Assembly: GCA_964540905.1 (NCBI GenBank)
Contig: CAZIOS010000002.1
Span: 124,001-188,000, forward strand
DNA: 64,000 bases
From: VAYN01 sp964540905
GTDB lineage: Bacteria; Actinomycetota; Thermoleophilia; Solirubrobacterales; 70-9
Reading direction: 5' to 3'
This document shows, piece by piece, positions 41,704-49,371 of the stretch. Position 1 is the stretch's first letter. Every line of letters begins with the position of its first letter. A program made the position numbers and the translations under genes. The notes beneath the pieces are model-generated. The model saw nothing but the letters and a program-made list of their open reading frames with translations, had not been told where the DNA came from and did not search any database.

Positions 41704-42078
41704 GTGCCCCGAGCATCCCTTTCCCCGCCCCGGTTCAAGAGCCGCCCTGCCATTCCCATCCCTCTGTTCGAGGTCGACGCCGCGCAGGATGGCGACACCT
41801 TCGTCGTCCGCGTCAAGGGGGAGCTCGACCTCTGCCAACGCCCCCTCCTGGAGCGCGCCCTGGCGGCATCCGAGGCGAGCGACGCGCGCTGGGTGCTGCT
41901 CGACCTGGATCAACTGACCTTCATCGACGCGGCGGGACTCCACGCACTCCTCCTCGCCGCCCATCGCTCGAGTGGTCACGGCGGACGGCTGCGACTGACC
42001 CACGGCAAGGGGGATGTGGCGGAGATGTTCCGCCTCACCGCCCTTGACCTGACCCTTCCTTTCCGTGAGCGCGAATAG
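41704..42078 (+). CDS. STAS-domain protein (anti-sigma factor antagonist-like) with Ala at the phospho-site
   Basis: 124 residues, GTG start. STAS fold: FVVRVKGELDLCQRPLLERA, WVLLDLDQLTFIDAAGLHAL, LRLTHGKGDVAEMFRLTALD. In SpoIIAA-type antagonists the loop reads D-S-x-G and the serine is phosphorylated by the anti-sigma kinase; here it is DAAG, so this regulation is impossible. No kinase gene is near. The end overlaps the start of MpsC-like copy 3 by 14 bp. Confidence 0.88.
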   Translation: MPRASLSPPRFKSRPAIPIPLFEVDAAQDGDTFVVRVKGELDLCQRPLLERALAASEASDARWVLLDLDQLTFIDAAGLHALLLAAHRSSGHGGRLRLTHGKGDVAEMFRLTALDLTLPFRERE

Positions 42079-42442
42079 CGGTGAACAGCAAGGGGGAGCC
42101 GAGCTGACCGAGGCGATCTCGGCGGCGCTGGTCGAACTCTACGCCGAGTTCTACGACCACGATCGGACCACGGCGACCACCTACATCAACGACAACGTCG
42201 TCGTCTGCGTCCTCGAGGACATCCTCAGCAGCGGCGAGTCCCGCCAGATCGCCGCGGGAGACGGCGGCGACGTGATCGACGGCCGGGTCGCGTTTCAGGA
42301 GGGTGCCGAGGACGAGTTCACGGCGGCGATCGAGCGACTGACCGGGCGCGCGGTCACGGCCTTCCTCAGCGCCAACCAGACGAGTCCCGGGATTGCCTGC
42401 GAGCTGTTCTTCCTCGAGGCCGCACCAAGGGTGGTGAGCTAG
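42065..42442 (+). CDS. MpsC-like (DUF2294) protein, copy 3
   Basis: 125 residues, GTG start inside the STAS gene end. Blocks: EAISAALVELYAEFYDHDRT, YINDNVVVCVLEDILSSGES, RVAFQEGAEDEFTAAIERLT, GRAVTAFLSANQTSPGIACE. The GPT motif is replaced (DHDRTTATT). Stops 2 bp before the ECF sigma factor start; coupling between STAS, copy 3 and sigma factor is likely. Confidence 0.75.
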   Translation: MSANSGEQQGGAELTEAISAALVELYAEFYDHDRTTATTYINDNVVVCVLEDILSSGESRQIAAGDGGDVIDGRVAFQEGAEDEFTAAIERLTGRAVTAFLSANQTSPGIACELFFLEAAPRVVS

Positions 42443-42444
42443 CC

Positions 42445-43023
42445 GTGTCGCCGGCGCTCAGAGCCGAAGAGCAGACCGACGAGGCGCTGATGATTCGCGC
42501 CCAGGCCGACGACACCGACGCGTTCGCGCAGCTCTACGACCGCCACGCGGAACGTGCCTTCAGGGTCGCCCGAGCCATCTGCCGCGATAGCGGCCGCGCC
42601 GAAGACGCCGTTCAGGAGGGATTCCTCTCGATCTGGCGCAACCGGGCGAGCTACCAACTGGGTGTGGGCAGCTTCCAGGCCTGGTCGATGAGGATCATCC
42701 GCAACCGGGCGATCGACTCCTTCCGCGCCGCCGCCGTCCGCCCTCCGGCGCAGATCGACAACGGCAACGGCGATCGGCCCCAGGCTGGCGACACCGACTC
42801 CCCACAGGACAGGGTGGTCACTCACAGCGAGCGCAAAACATTGCTCGCCTCGGTGCGGGAGCTTCCCAAGGCTCAGGCCGAGGTCATCGTGCTGGCCTTC
42901 TATGGAGACCTGAGCCATTCCGAGATCGCGGCGCAGCTCGACCTTCCCACCGGCACCGTCAAGGGACGGATGCGTCTGGGACTGGAGAAGCTGCGCACCG
43001 AGATGAATCACGGGGCGGCCTAA
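42445..43023 (+). CDS. ECF sigma factor
   Basis: 192 residues, GTG start. Region 2: FAQLYDRHAERAFRVARAIC, AEDAVQEGFLSIWRNRASYQ and WSMRIIRNRAIDSFR; region 4: ELPKAQAEVIVLAFYGDLSH and IAAQLDLPTGTVKGRMRLGL. No zinc-binding anti-sigma gene is adjacent, so control may come through the STAS/MpsC-like proteins encoded directly upstream; this is an inference from gene order. Confidence 0.92.
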   Translation: MSPALRAEEQTDEALMIRAQADDTDAFAQLYDRHAERAFRVARAICRDSGRAEDAVQEGFLSIWRNRASYQLGVGSFQAWSMRIIRNRAIDSFRAAAVRPPAQIDNGNGDRPQAGDTDSPQDRVVTHSERKTLLASVRELPKAQAEVIVLAFYGDLSHSEIAAQLDLPTGTVKGRMRLGLEKLRTEMNHGAA

Positions 43024-43035
43024 ACTCGCCCTTCC

Positions 43036-43914
43036 GTGAGTACCGCGTCGATCTTCTCCGATTTCTGGGGCAACCTCGAAGACCACCATGAGCAGGCGGT
43101 ATTCCTCGTCCTCGTCGGCTTCCTCGGCGCCTTCGCCTTCATCCGCATGAGCACGCGGATCATCCGCAGCGAAAGCGTCTCCTGGTGGCCCGGGAACATC
43201 GAAAGCGAATCCGGGCTGCATCTCCACCACCTCGTCTTCGGGATCGTGACGATGATGGCCGCCGGCACGCTCGGCTTCGTCAGCGACGGCCGCACTCCCT
43301 ATACCGAGCTCTGCGCCCTCCTCTTCGGGGTCGGCGTCGGCCTGACGATCGACGAGTTCGCCCTCTGGGTCCACCTCGAGGACGTCTACTGGGAGCGCGA
43401 GGGGCGCAGCTCGATCGACGCCACCGTGATCGCCGCGGCGCTGATGCTGATGATCGTGCTCGGGGTCAGCCCGGTGGTGATCGACTCGAGCTCGACCGGA
43501 GCGCTGATCGTCAGCGTCCTCGGCACCCTCGTCGCCTTCGGCTTCGTCGCGATCTGCTTCGCCAAGGGGCGGATCCTGCACGGCACCACCGGCATCTTCG
43601 TCGCCCCGATCGCCCTCTACGGCGCCTGGCGGATCGGCAAGCCGAACTCGGCCTGGGCCCGCTACCGCTACGGCGAGCGGCGGCCGAGGAAGCAGGTCAA
43701 GGCCGAGGCGCGCTTCGCCTCCGGGCGCCGCACCGAGCGCTTCAAGGAAGCCTTCCGCGACCTCGTCGGCGGCAAGCCCAGCGAGGGCCTGGCGGCGATC
43801 GGCGGCGAGGCCGCCGCCGCGACCCGCGAGGCCGGCGCCGAAGTCCGCGAGCGGGCCGAACGGCTGACCCATTCGGCCGAGCGTCCGAGCCAGGAGAAGG
43901 ACGAGGGCGACTGA
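43036..43914 (+). CDS. Polytopic membrane protein, unknown function
   Basis: 292 residues, GTG start 12 bp after the sigma factor. About six to seven helices in the first 200 residues, with a histidine-rich turn SGLHLHHLVFGIVTMMAAG and acidic/aromatic LWVHLEDVYWEREGRSSID between helices. The C-terminal 90 residues are cytosolic, charged and probably coiled (RRTERFKEAFRDLVGGKPSE, AAAATREAGAEVRERAERLT). Similar membrane proteins exist in actinobacteria without assigned function. Confidence 0.78.
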   Translation: MSTASIFSDFWGNLEDHHEQAVFLVLVGFLGAFAFIRMSTRIIRSESVSWWPGNIESESGLHLHHLVFGIVTMMAAGTLGFVSDGRTPYTELCALLFGVGVGLTIDEFALWVHLEDVYWEREGRSSIDATVIAAALMLMIVLGVSPVVIDSSSTGALIVSVLGTLVAFGFVAICFAKGRILHGTTGIFVAPIALYGAWRIGKPNSAWARYRYGERRPRKQVKAEARFASGRRTERFKEAFRDLVGGKPSEGLAAIGGEAAAATREAGAEVRERAERLTHSAERPSQEKDEGD

Positions 43915-43942
43915 TCCGGCGAACTCACCGCCTGGGGGTCGG

Positions 43943-45916
43943 TCATCGCCGGTGGGCCACTCGACCAGAACGACTTTGGGTCATCGGTGCGATTGCCTCG
44001 CCGCCGATCGCCCCCAGCTTCCCGGTCGGCATCTGCGGCGACGGGTAGCCCAGCTCGAAGCCCTGGCCTCCCTGGATGATCGTGCCCGGGCGAGCGTCCA
44101 GGGCCTCGATGCCGCGCAGGAACTCGAGCGTCTCCTCGTCCTCGATCCCCTCGGCGATCACGAAGGCGCCGGTCTGGCGGGCGAACGTCGCCATCGCCAT
44201 CAGCACCGCGCGGGCGTTGGGCTCGGTCGCCGCGGCGGCGACGATCGACTGGTCGAGCTTGACGTACTCGGCGCCGATCTTGCGCAGCATCTCGAGGCCG
44301 GCGTTGCCGGTGCCGACGTCGTCGAGCGCCAGCCTGAAGCCCCGCTGGCGCAGGCGGTCGAGGCTCTCGATGACGGGGACGGTGCGGGCGCCGATCCGCT
44401 CGGTCACCTCGACCACCACCCGCTCGGGCGCGAGGCCGGCCCGCGCGACGCCATCCTGCAGCCACTCGCTTCCGTCGGAGTCGAGCTCGAGCGTCTTCGG
44501 CGTCAGGTTGACGAACAGCAGAGCGTCGTCGGGCAGCTCGTCGGCGGTGGCCAGCGCCCGCGTCGCGCAGAGCTCGTCGAGCTCGTGCACGCAGCCGATC
44601 TGTTCGGCGATGTCGAAGGCTTCGGCCGGGCCGGAGAGCCCGTAGGAGGGGTCGGGCCGGGTCAGCGCCTCGATCCCGAGCAGCTCGCCGGAGCCGAAGT
44701 CCCAGATCGGCTGGAAGACCGTGGTCAGGCGGCGCTCCTCGACCAGGGCGCGAACCGCCTCGCGCTTGCTCGTCGTCGTCACCGAGACGCGGTCGCGGAT
44801 CTCCTCGAAGCTGACGAACCCCTTGCCGCCGTGGTCCTTTGCCTCGTACAGCGCCGCGTCGGCCTCGGCCCGCAGCTCCTCGGCCGCGTGTCCCGCCCGC
44901 AGCGTCGCCACCCCGATGCTCGCCGCCGCGTCGGCCTCGCTCAGCGTTCGGCTCAGGCGCCGGATCAGGATCTGGGCGCCCTGCTCGTCGGTGCTCGGCA
45001 TCAGCAGGGCGAACTCGTCGCCGCCGATCCGATAGGAGCGGTCAGCGGCACGGCCGTCGCGCAATACCGCGGCGACCCGCCTCAGCAGCGCATCGCCCTG
45101 GGGGTGGCCGTGGCGGTCGTTGATCAGCTTGAAGTGGTCGAGGTCGAGCAGGGCGAGGGTGAGCGGGTCCTGGTTGCGGCTCGCCGCCGCCGTCGCCTGG
45201 GCAAGCTCGTCCTCGAAGGCGCGGTGATTGGGGAGGTCGGTGAGGCCGTCGCGGGTGGCGCGCTGCAGGGCGAGGCGGTGGTGCCGCAGCAGCGTGCGGC
45301 CGCCGAGCAGGTAGAAGAGGCCGGCGACCGCGAACACCGCCAACGTCAGCACCAGGAGGAGGACGTGGCGCACACCGGTCAGCTGCGCCTCGAAGCTGTC
45401 GCTCCGATAGCTCATCTCCAGGGCGTAGCGAACGCCACGGAGGCGCACGGGCACGACGAACTCGAAGTTGGACCCGTTGCGCGCGGGGTCGCCCTCGTGG
45501 CCGGCGTAGGACGTGCCCGAGCGCAGCGCCGCGTCGATGCGGGGATCGGAGTCCCTCTTGCCGGTCAGGGTCTCGATGTTCGAGGCGCGGACGATGTTGT
45601 CGGGGCCGATCAGGAGAGCCTCGACCGTGCCCGGGCGACGCCCGCTCGCGTCGAGCTGCTCGTCGATCTCCCGCACCGCGATCCGCGGCCGCGCTTCCCT
45701 GCGAGCGATGGCTTCGAAGCCCTCGGCGTCCGCCCGCTGGTTACGCACGTAGCTGTCCAGCTGCTGCCGGTACAGACTGTCCGAGATCAGCTCGTACCCC
45801 ACGGCGCCGACCAGCGCCAGCGCGACGACCAGGGTCAGGAACAGGCGCGGGCCGAAGCCGAGGACACCCACGCGGCGACGCAGGCCATCCGCTCGTCGCG
45901 TGAGCCAACCGACCAT
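43943..45916 (-). CDS. GGDEF-EAL c-di-GMP protein with periplasmic sensor
   Basis: 657 residues. Two transmembrane helices (LFLTLVVALALVGAVGYELI and VLLLVLTLAVFAVAGLFYLL) enclose an extracytoplasmic sensor of about 130 residues. GGDEF domain: DGLTDLPNHRAFEDELAQAT and YRIGGDEFALL, with an RAAD inhibitory site five residues before the GGDEF. EAL domain: GIEALTRPDPSYG, LFVNLTPKTL, VVVEVTERIG, LALDDVGTGNAG, YVKLDQSIV and VIAEGIEDEETL, all catalytic residues present. It can both make and degrade c-di-GMP. Convergent with the membrane protein gene. Confidence 0.94.
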   Translation of the reverse strand: MVGWLTRRADGLRRRVGVLGFGPRLFLTLVVALALVGAVGYELISDSLYRQQLDSYVRNQRADAEGFEAIARREARPRIAVREIDEQLDASGRRPGTVEALLIGPDNIVRASNIETLTGKRDSDPRIDAALRSGTSYAGHEGDPARNGSNFEFVVPVRLRGVRYALEMSYRSDSFEAQLTGVRHVLLLVLTLAVFAVAGLFYLLGGRTLLRHHRLALQRATRDGLTDLPNHRAFEDELAQATAAASRNQDPLTLALLDLDHFKLINDRHGHPQGDALLRRVAAVLRDGRAADRSYRIGGDEFALLMPSTDEQGAQILIRRLSRTLSEADAAASIGVATLRAGHAAEELRAEADAALYEAKDHGGKGFVSFEEIRDRVSVTTTSKREAVRALVEERRLTTVFQPIWDFGSGELLGIEALTRPDPSYGLSGPAEAFDIAEQIGCVHELDELCATRALATADELPDDALLFVNLTPKTLELDSDGSEWLQDGVARAGLAPERVVVEVTERIGARTVPVIESLDRLRQRGFRLALDDVGTGNAGLEMLRKIGAEYVKLDQSIVAAAATEPNARAVLMAMATFARQTGAFVIAEGIEDEETLEFLRGIEALDARPGTIIQGGQGFELGYPSPQMPTGKLGAIGGEAIAPMTQSRSGRVAHRR

Positions 45917-46018
45917 GACTCCCCATCGACCGCAGGGGACATAACCATAAGTTGCCCTGGGAAGCGCCGATGCTCGCGACCGCCGGCACCGAGACCGGAA
46001 GGCCCCCGGCGAACGGCC

Positions 46019-46228
46019 TTACCGGTGACGAGCCCCAGCCCGCGCACGAGGCGAGCGTAGATCCTCGTGCTCGATCCGATCGGCATCGGATACGGCCCAG
46101 CCGACCCGCTCGACCAGCTGGCCCGAGAAATGGTCGGACTCGAGATCGGTCGGCATCACCCGCTCTCGATACACGATCGTGCTCTCCGCCTCCTCTCGGG
46201 AATCGGTCACTACGAGTATCTGCGCCAT
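46019..46228 (-). CDS. Small hypothetical protein
   Basis: 69 residues from the ATG at 46228, preceded by AAGGAGG. Sequence begins MAQILVVTDSREEAESTIVY and has VMPTDLESDHFSGQLVERVG and WAVSDADRIEHEDL, with a basic tail. Not hydrophobic. No known family; the strong ribosome site supports it being real. Upstream, TTGACC (46298 region) could be part of a promoter. Confidence 0.65.
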   Translation of the reverse strand: MAQILVVTDSREEAESTIVYRERVMPTDLESDHFSGQLVERVGWAVSDADRIEHEDLRSPRARAGARHR

Positions 46229-46377
46229 GAAGAGCCTCCTTTGCTCGCTGAGGCAGCCAGTCTCGCCGCCACAGGTAAGCGCCTGGTCAAAACTTGGTAA
46301 AGACCGATGCGCTCGCAAGCGCTGAGGTCGAGTCGGGTGAAGATGAGCGAGGGCGAGGCCAACGTCTACGCCGGGCA

Positions 46378-46467
46378 GTGATCGAGCGAATCGATGAGAT
46401 GCCAGCGGCGACGATCGGCCTGCAGGCATCCGGAAAGCTCAGCCGCGAGGACTACCGCGAGGGCCTA
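46378..46467 (+). pseudogene. SpoIIAA-like (STAS) protein remnant
   Basis: About 30 codons beginning at GTG 46378 read VIERIDEMPAATIGLQASGK and LSREDYREGL, the start of SpoIIAA-like proteins (pattern: xGxxxxGKxTxEDY). The similarity stops after YREGL and runs into the antisense end of ogt. The remaining ~90 residues of the family are absent. The 150 bp before it hold nothing I can name. Confidence 0.65.
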
Positions 46468-46490
46468 GCTTCCAGGCAGGCCAGACCCAG

Positions 46491-47039
46491 CTACAGCAGC
46501 GCCAGCTGGTCGCTCGCCCGGACCAGGCCGGAACTCCCTCCGAGCTTCCTCCCGCTCTCCAGCTCGAGGAGCGCCCGCTTGCGCTCGAGGCCGCCGAAGA
46601 AGCCAACCAGCGAGCCGTCGGCGCCGATCACCCGGTGACAGGGGACGACGATCGGCACCGGGTTGCGACCGATCGCCGCGCCGACCACGCGCGGCCGCCG
46701 GTGGGGCTCGAGGCCGGGCTCGTAGAGGGACTCGTCGAGCCGCCGCGCGATCTCGCCGTAGGTCGTCGTCTCGCCGTGGGGGATCGCGAGCAGCTGCGCC
46801 CAGACCGCGCGCTGCAAGGGCGCGCCGCGCAGGTCGAGGTCCAACTCGAAGACCCGCCGCTCAGCGGCGAAATAGCCCTCGAGCTGTGCGACCGCCTCCG
46901 ACAGCGGCTGCCTCTCCCCCTCCGGAAGTCGCGGCGTGTGCTCAGCGAAGTGGATGTTGGTGATGCCCCGCGGTCCCACAACCACCGTCAACAACCCGAT
47001 CGGGCTCTCGCAGGTCGTCCAGCCAGAGGAAACACGCAT
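46491..47039 (-). CDS. ogt: Methylated-DNA--protein-cysteine methyltransferase
   Basis: 182 residues. The acceptor cysteine is in IVVPCHRVIGADGSLVGFFG, and the DNA-binding part in LLAIPHGETTTYGEIARRLD. The N-terminal Ogt-type domain (ESPIGLLTVVVGPRGITNIH) is present. Repairs O6-alkylguanine by irreversible transfer to Cys. An insertion before the active site (LDESLYEPGLEPHRRPR) is longer than in E. coli Ogt. Confidence 0.93.
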   Translation of the reverse strand: MRVSSGWTTCESPIGLLTVVVGPRGITNIHFAEHTPRLPEGERQPLSEAVAQLEGYFAAERRVFELDLDLRGAPLQRAVWAQLLAIPHGETTTYGEIARRLDESLYEPGLEPHRRPRVVGAAIGRNPVPIVVPCHRVIGADGSLVGFFGGLERKRALLELESGRKLGGSSGLVRASDQLALL

Positions 47040-47118
47040 CTCGGTAGCTAAACGGCCAGGGCGGTCGAAACGTGAGATCGGCCCGGTGATCGTCCCCCCG
47101 ACCGAGGAAGATGTACCG

Positions 47119-47373
47119 ATGCCCCCTCCTCGCCGCCCGAAAAAACAGGCCGAGCGCGTCGACTACGGCTGGGTGATCTCGTTCGGCTGCAAGTCCACCG
47201 GCACGCTGCGGCGCCTCAAGGTCGACACTGACCCGGCCTCCGACACCCGCCCGATCGAAGTCCCCTGCCTCTGCGGCGAAGTCCACCGCGTGGTCGTCTC
47301 CCCCTACCGGCGCCGGCGCGCCGCCGACGAGCCGTTCGACCTCGAGGTCACCTCGCTCGCCGAGCTGCGCTGA
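47119..47373 (+). CDS. Small hypothetical protein with two cysteine positions
   Basis: 84 residues from the ATG at 47119 (GAGGAAG upstream). Basic N-terminus (PPPRRPKKQAERVDYGWVIS), then FGCKSTGTLRRLKV and PIEVPCLCGEVHRVVVSPYR. The C...CxC...H arrangement resembles a small zinc-ribbon, but the spacing is not one I recognise. It lies 13 bp before tatA and is likely in the same transcript. Confidence 0.7.
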   Translation: MPPPRRPKKQAERVDYGWVISFGCKSTGTLRRLKVDTDPASDTRPIEVPCLCGEVHRVVVSPYRRRRAADEPFDLEVTSLAELR

Positions 47374-47386
47374 GCGGAAGCGTACG

Positions 47387-47623
47387 ATGGAGGGCAAGCA
47401 CTCCGACAGGAACGAGGCAGCTTTGTTCAGTGGACTCGAGAGTCCCATGCATCTCCTGGTGGTCCTGATCGTCGCCGTGCTCGTCCTCGGACCGAAGAAG
47501 CTGCCGGAGGTCGGGCGCTCGCTTGGCTCCGGCATGCGCCAGTTCAAAGCGTCGCTCGAGGGCGGAGAGCGTGAGCCAACTCCGCCCCCGGATGCCACTG
47601 AGGACAAAAAGCCGGGCACTTGA
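47387..47623 (+). CDS. tatA: Sec-independent translocase subunit TatA
   Basis: 78 residues or fewer. Core: SGLESPMHLLVVLIVAVLVL forms the N-terminal membrane helix, GPKKLPEVGRSLGSGMRQFK the hinge and amphipathic helix, then an acidic/proline tail. TatA oligomers form the pore through which folded Tat substrates pass. Relatives begin at MFSGLESP, which here corresponds to a TTG at 47423 after AGGAACGAGG; the ATG at 47387 would add 12 hydrophilic residues. No tatC is adjacent. Confidence 0.92.
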   Translation: MEGKHSDRNEAALFSGLESPMHLLVVLIVAVLVLGPKKLPEVGRSLGSGMRQFKASLEGGEREPTPPPDATEDKKPGT

Positions 47624-47656
47624 GGAATTGCCTCTGCCTTCCGATGAGCTAGGGAC

Positions 47657-49309
47657 ATGCGCAAAAGGTCCCTCGCCATCGCCAGCGCGCTTGCAGCCTG
47701 CCTCGGGCTCGCACTAGTCGCCGCGCCCGCGGGCGCGGGCGGCAATCCCAGCTGCGACGGCAAGACCGCGACGATCGTCTCCGACGCGGGCACGATCAAA
47801 GGCACCAAGGCCCCCGACGTGATCGTCGCCGGCAGCGGCGACAACACGATCTACGGCGAAGGCGGCAACGACACGATCTGCGCCGGCGACGGCGACGACA
47901 CCGTCTACGGCGGCCGCGGCAAGGACACGGTCTTTGGCGAAGAAGGCAACGACACGATCCACGGCGAACGGGGCTCGGACGACCTCGACGGCGGCGGCGG
48001 CGAAGACAAGGTCTTCGGCGACAGCGGCAACGACGACGTCAGCGGCGGCGCCGGCAACGGCGACCTGGCGGAAGGAGATGCCGGCGACGACACGGTCTCC
48101 GGCGGTCCCGGCGATTTCGACGTCGTCGTCGGCGGCGTCGGCAACGACCACATCGACGGCGGCCCCGGCGAACACGACGTCGCCTCCTACAAGGGCACCG
48201 CCGGGCCGCTGACGATCAACCTCGCCTCCGGCGCCGTCAGCGGCGCCGAGAACGAGCACCTGGAAGGGATCGAGGACGCCATCGGCGGCTCCGGCAACGA
48301 CACCCTGATCGGCTCCGCCGCGCCCAACCGCCTCGACGGCGGCCCCGGCAACGACCGCCTTGAGGCGGCCGGCGGCGGCGACGAAGCCTTCGGCGGCCCC
48401 GGCAGCGACCAGTGCGAAGGCGGCTTCGCGACCGAAGAATCCTGCGGCCCGACCAAAGGCAGCGAAGGGACCGCGGTCGAGCTCTACCGCAGCATCGACG
48501 GCAGCTCGAGCCTGATCGTCACCGGCAACAGCCACACCGACGACGCCACCGTCGCCTTCCAGGGCGGCGCCTACGTGGTCCAGGGGACGGCCGGCGCCAA
48601 CCCGGTCCTGCTCGGCGACCCGGAATCGAGCGCCTGCGTCCGTGACGCCGCGGCCGACTCCGTCTCCTGCAGCGGCGCGATCTCCTCGATCCTCGCCTCG
48701 CTCGGCGGCGGCGACGACAGCTTCGAAGTGCAGCCCAGCGTCCCCGCGAGCGTCTCGGCGACGATCGAAGGCGGACCCGGCAGCGACACCCTGCGAGGCG
48801 GGCCGGGCAACGACACCCTCTACGCGGGCGAAGACTCGGTGCCGGACACGCTCGAAGGCGGCGGCGGGGACGACGTCCTCTTCGGACTCAACATCTTCCA
48901 CCCGCGCAAAGCCAGCGGCGCCGCGACGATGCGCGGCGGCGCCGGCAACGACCTCATGGTCGGCGGCCAGCCCTGCGACGGCGACCTCTTCGACGGCGGC
49001 GCCGGCCCCAACGACAGCGCCTCCTTCTCCCGTATCCACAACAGCGGCGTCTTCGTCGAGGCGACGATCGGCGGCGCCGTCCTCGATCCCGACGTCCCCA
49101 ACTGCGACGCCGGCCAGATCGACCCCAGCACCGAGAAGATTGAGGGCTCGCCGGGCCCCGACATCCTGACCGGAGACAACGGCCCCAACACCCTGCTCGG
49201 CCGCGGCGGCAACGACCAGCTCGACGGCAAAGGCGGCAACGACCGCTGCATCGGCGGCGGCGGCCATGACACCGCCACCGCCTGCGAGTTCACCGCCTCG
49301 ATTCCCTGA
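47657..49309 (+). CDS. Secreted protein with RTX-type calcium-binding repeats
   Basis: 550 residues, signal peptide LAIASALAACLGLALVAAPA. From residue ~60 many nonapeptide GGxGxDxUx repeats follow: GEGGNDTICAGDGDDTVYGG, GEEGNDTIHGERGSDDLDGG, and later GGPGSDTLRGGPGNDTLYAG, in three clusters separated by beta-rich segments. They form calcium-dependent parallel beta-rolls after export. No type I secretion genes are near, and with a Sec-type signal the protein leaves by the general route. Likely a surface or matrix protein. Confidence 0.9.
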   Translation: MRKRSLAIASALAACLGLALVAAPAGAGGNPSCDGKTATIVSDAGTIKGTKAPDVIVAGSGDNTIYGEGGNDTICAGDGDDTVYGGRGKDTVFGEEGNDTIHGERGSDDLDGGGGEDKVFGDSGNDDVSGGAGNGDLAEGDAGDDTVSGGPGDFDVVVGGVGNDHIDGGPGEHDVASYKGTAGPLTINLASGAVSGAENEHLEGIEDAIGGSGNDTLIGSAAPNRLDGGPGNDRLEAAGGGDEAFGGPGSDQCEGGFATEESCGPTKGSEGTAVELYRSIDGSSSLIVTGNSHTDDATVAFQGGAYVVQGTAGANPVLLGDPESSACVRDAAADSVSCSGAISSILASLGGGDDSFEVQPSVPASVSATIEGGPGSDTLRGGPGNDTLYAGEDSVPDTLEGGGGDDVLFGLNIFHPRKASGAATMRGGAGNDLMVGGQPCDGDLFDGGAGPNDSASFSRIHNSGVFVEATIGGAVLDPDVPNCDAGQIDPSTEKIEGSPGPDILTGDNGPNTLLGRGGNDQLDGKGGNDRCIGGGGHDTATACEFTASIP

Positions 49310-49330
49310 CGCGGCCGTCGCCCGCGCCGT

Positions 49331-49371
49331 TTGACAAGCATCCCTTCGGTACCTAATCTTTCGGTACCGAA
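49331..49371 (+). promoter_or_regulatory. Promoter and MarR operator of the DHA2 exporter operon
   Basis: TTGACA (49331-49336), a 17-bp spacer, and TAATCT (49354-49359). TTCGGTACC occurs twice: at 49345-49353, in the spacer up to the -10 box, and at 49360-49368 as part of the perfect palindrome TTCGGTACCGAA, which reaches the first base of the ATG at 49371. The predicted start leaves a leader of at most about six bases. The MarR protein encoded downstream is the obvious candidate to bind here. Confidence 0.75.

Noticed and set aside
46229..46300. Riboswitch upstream of the small protein at 46228
   Set aside because: Some short complementary segments, but no consistent helices or resemblance to a class I know.
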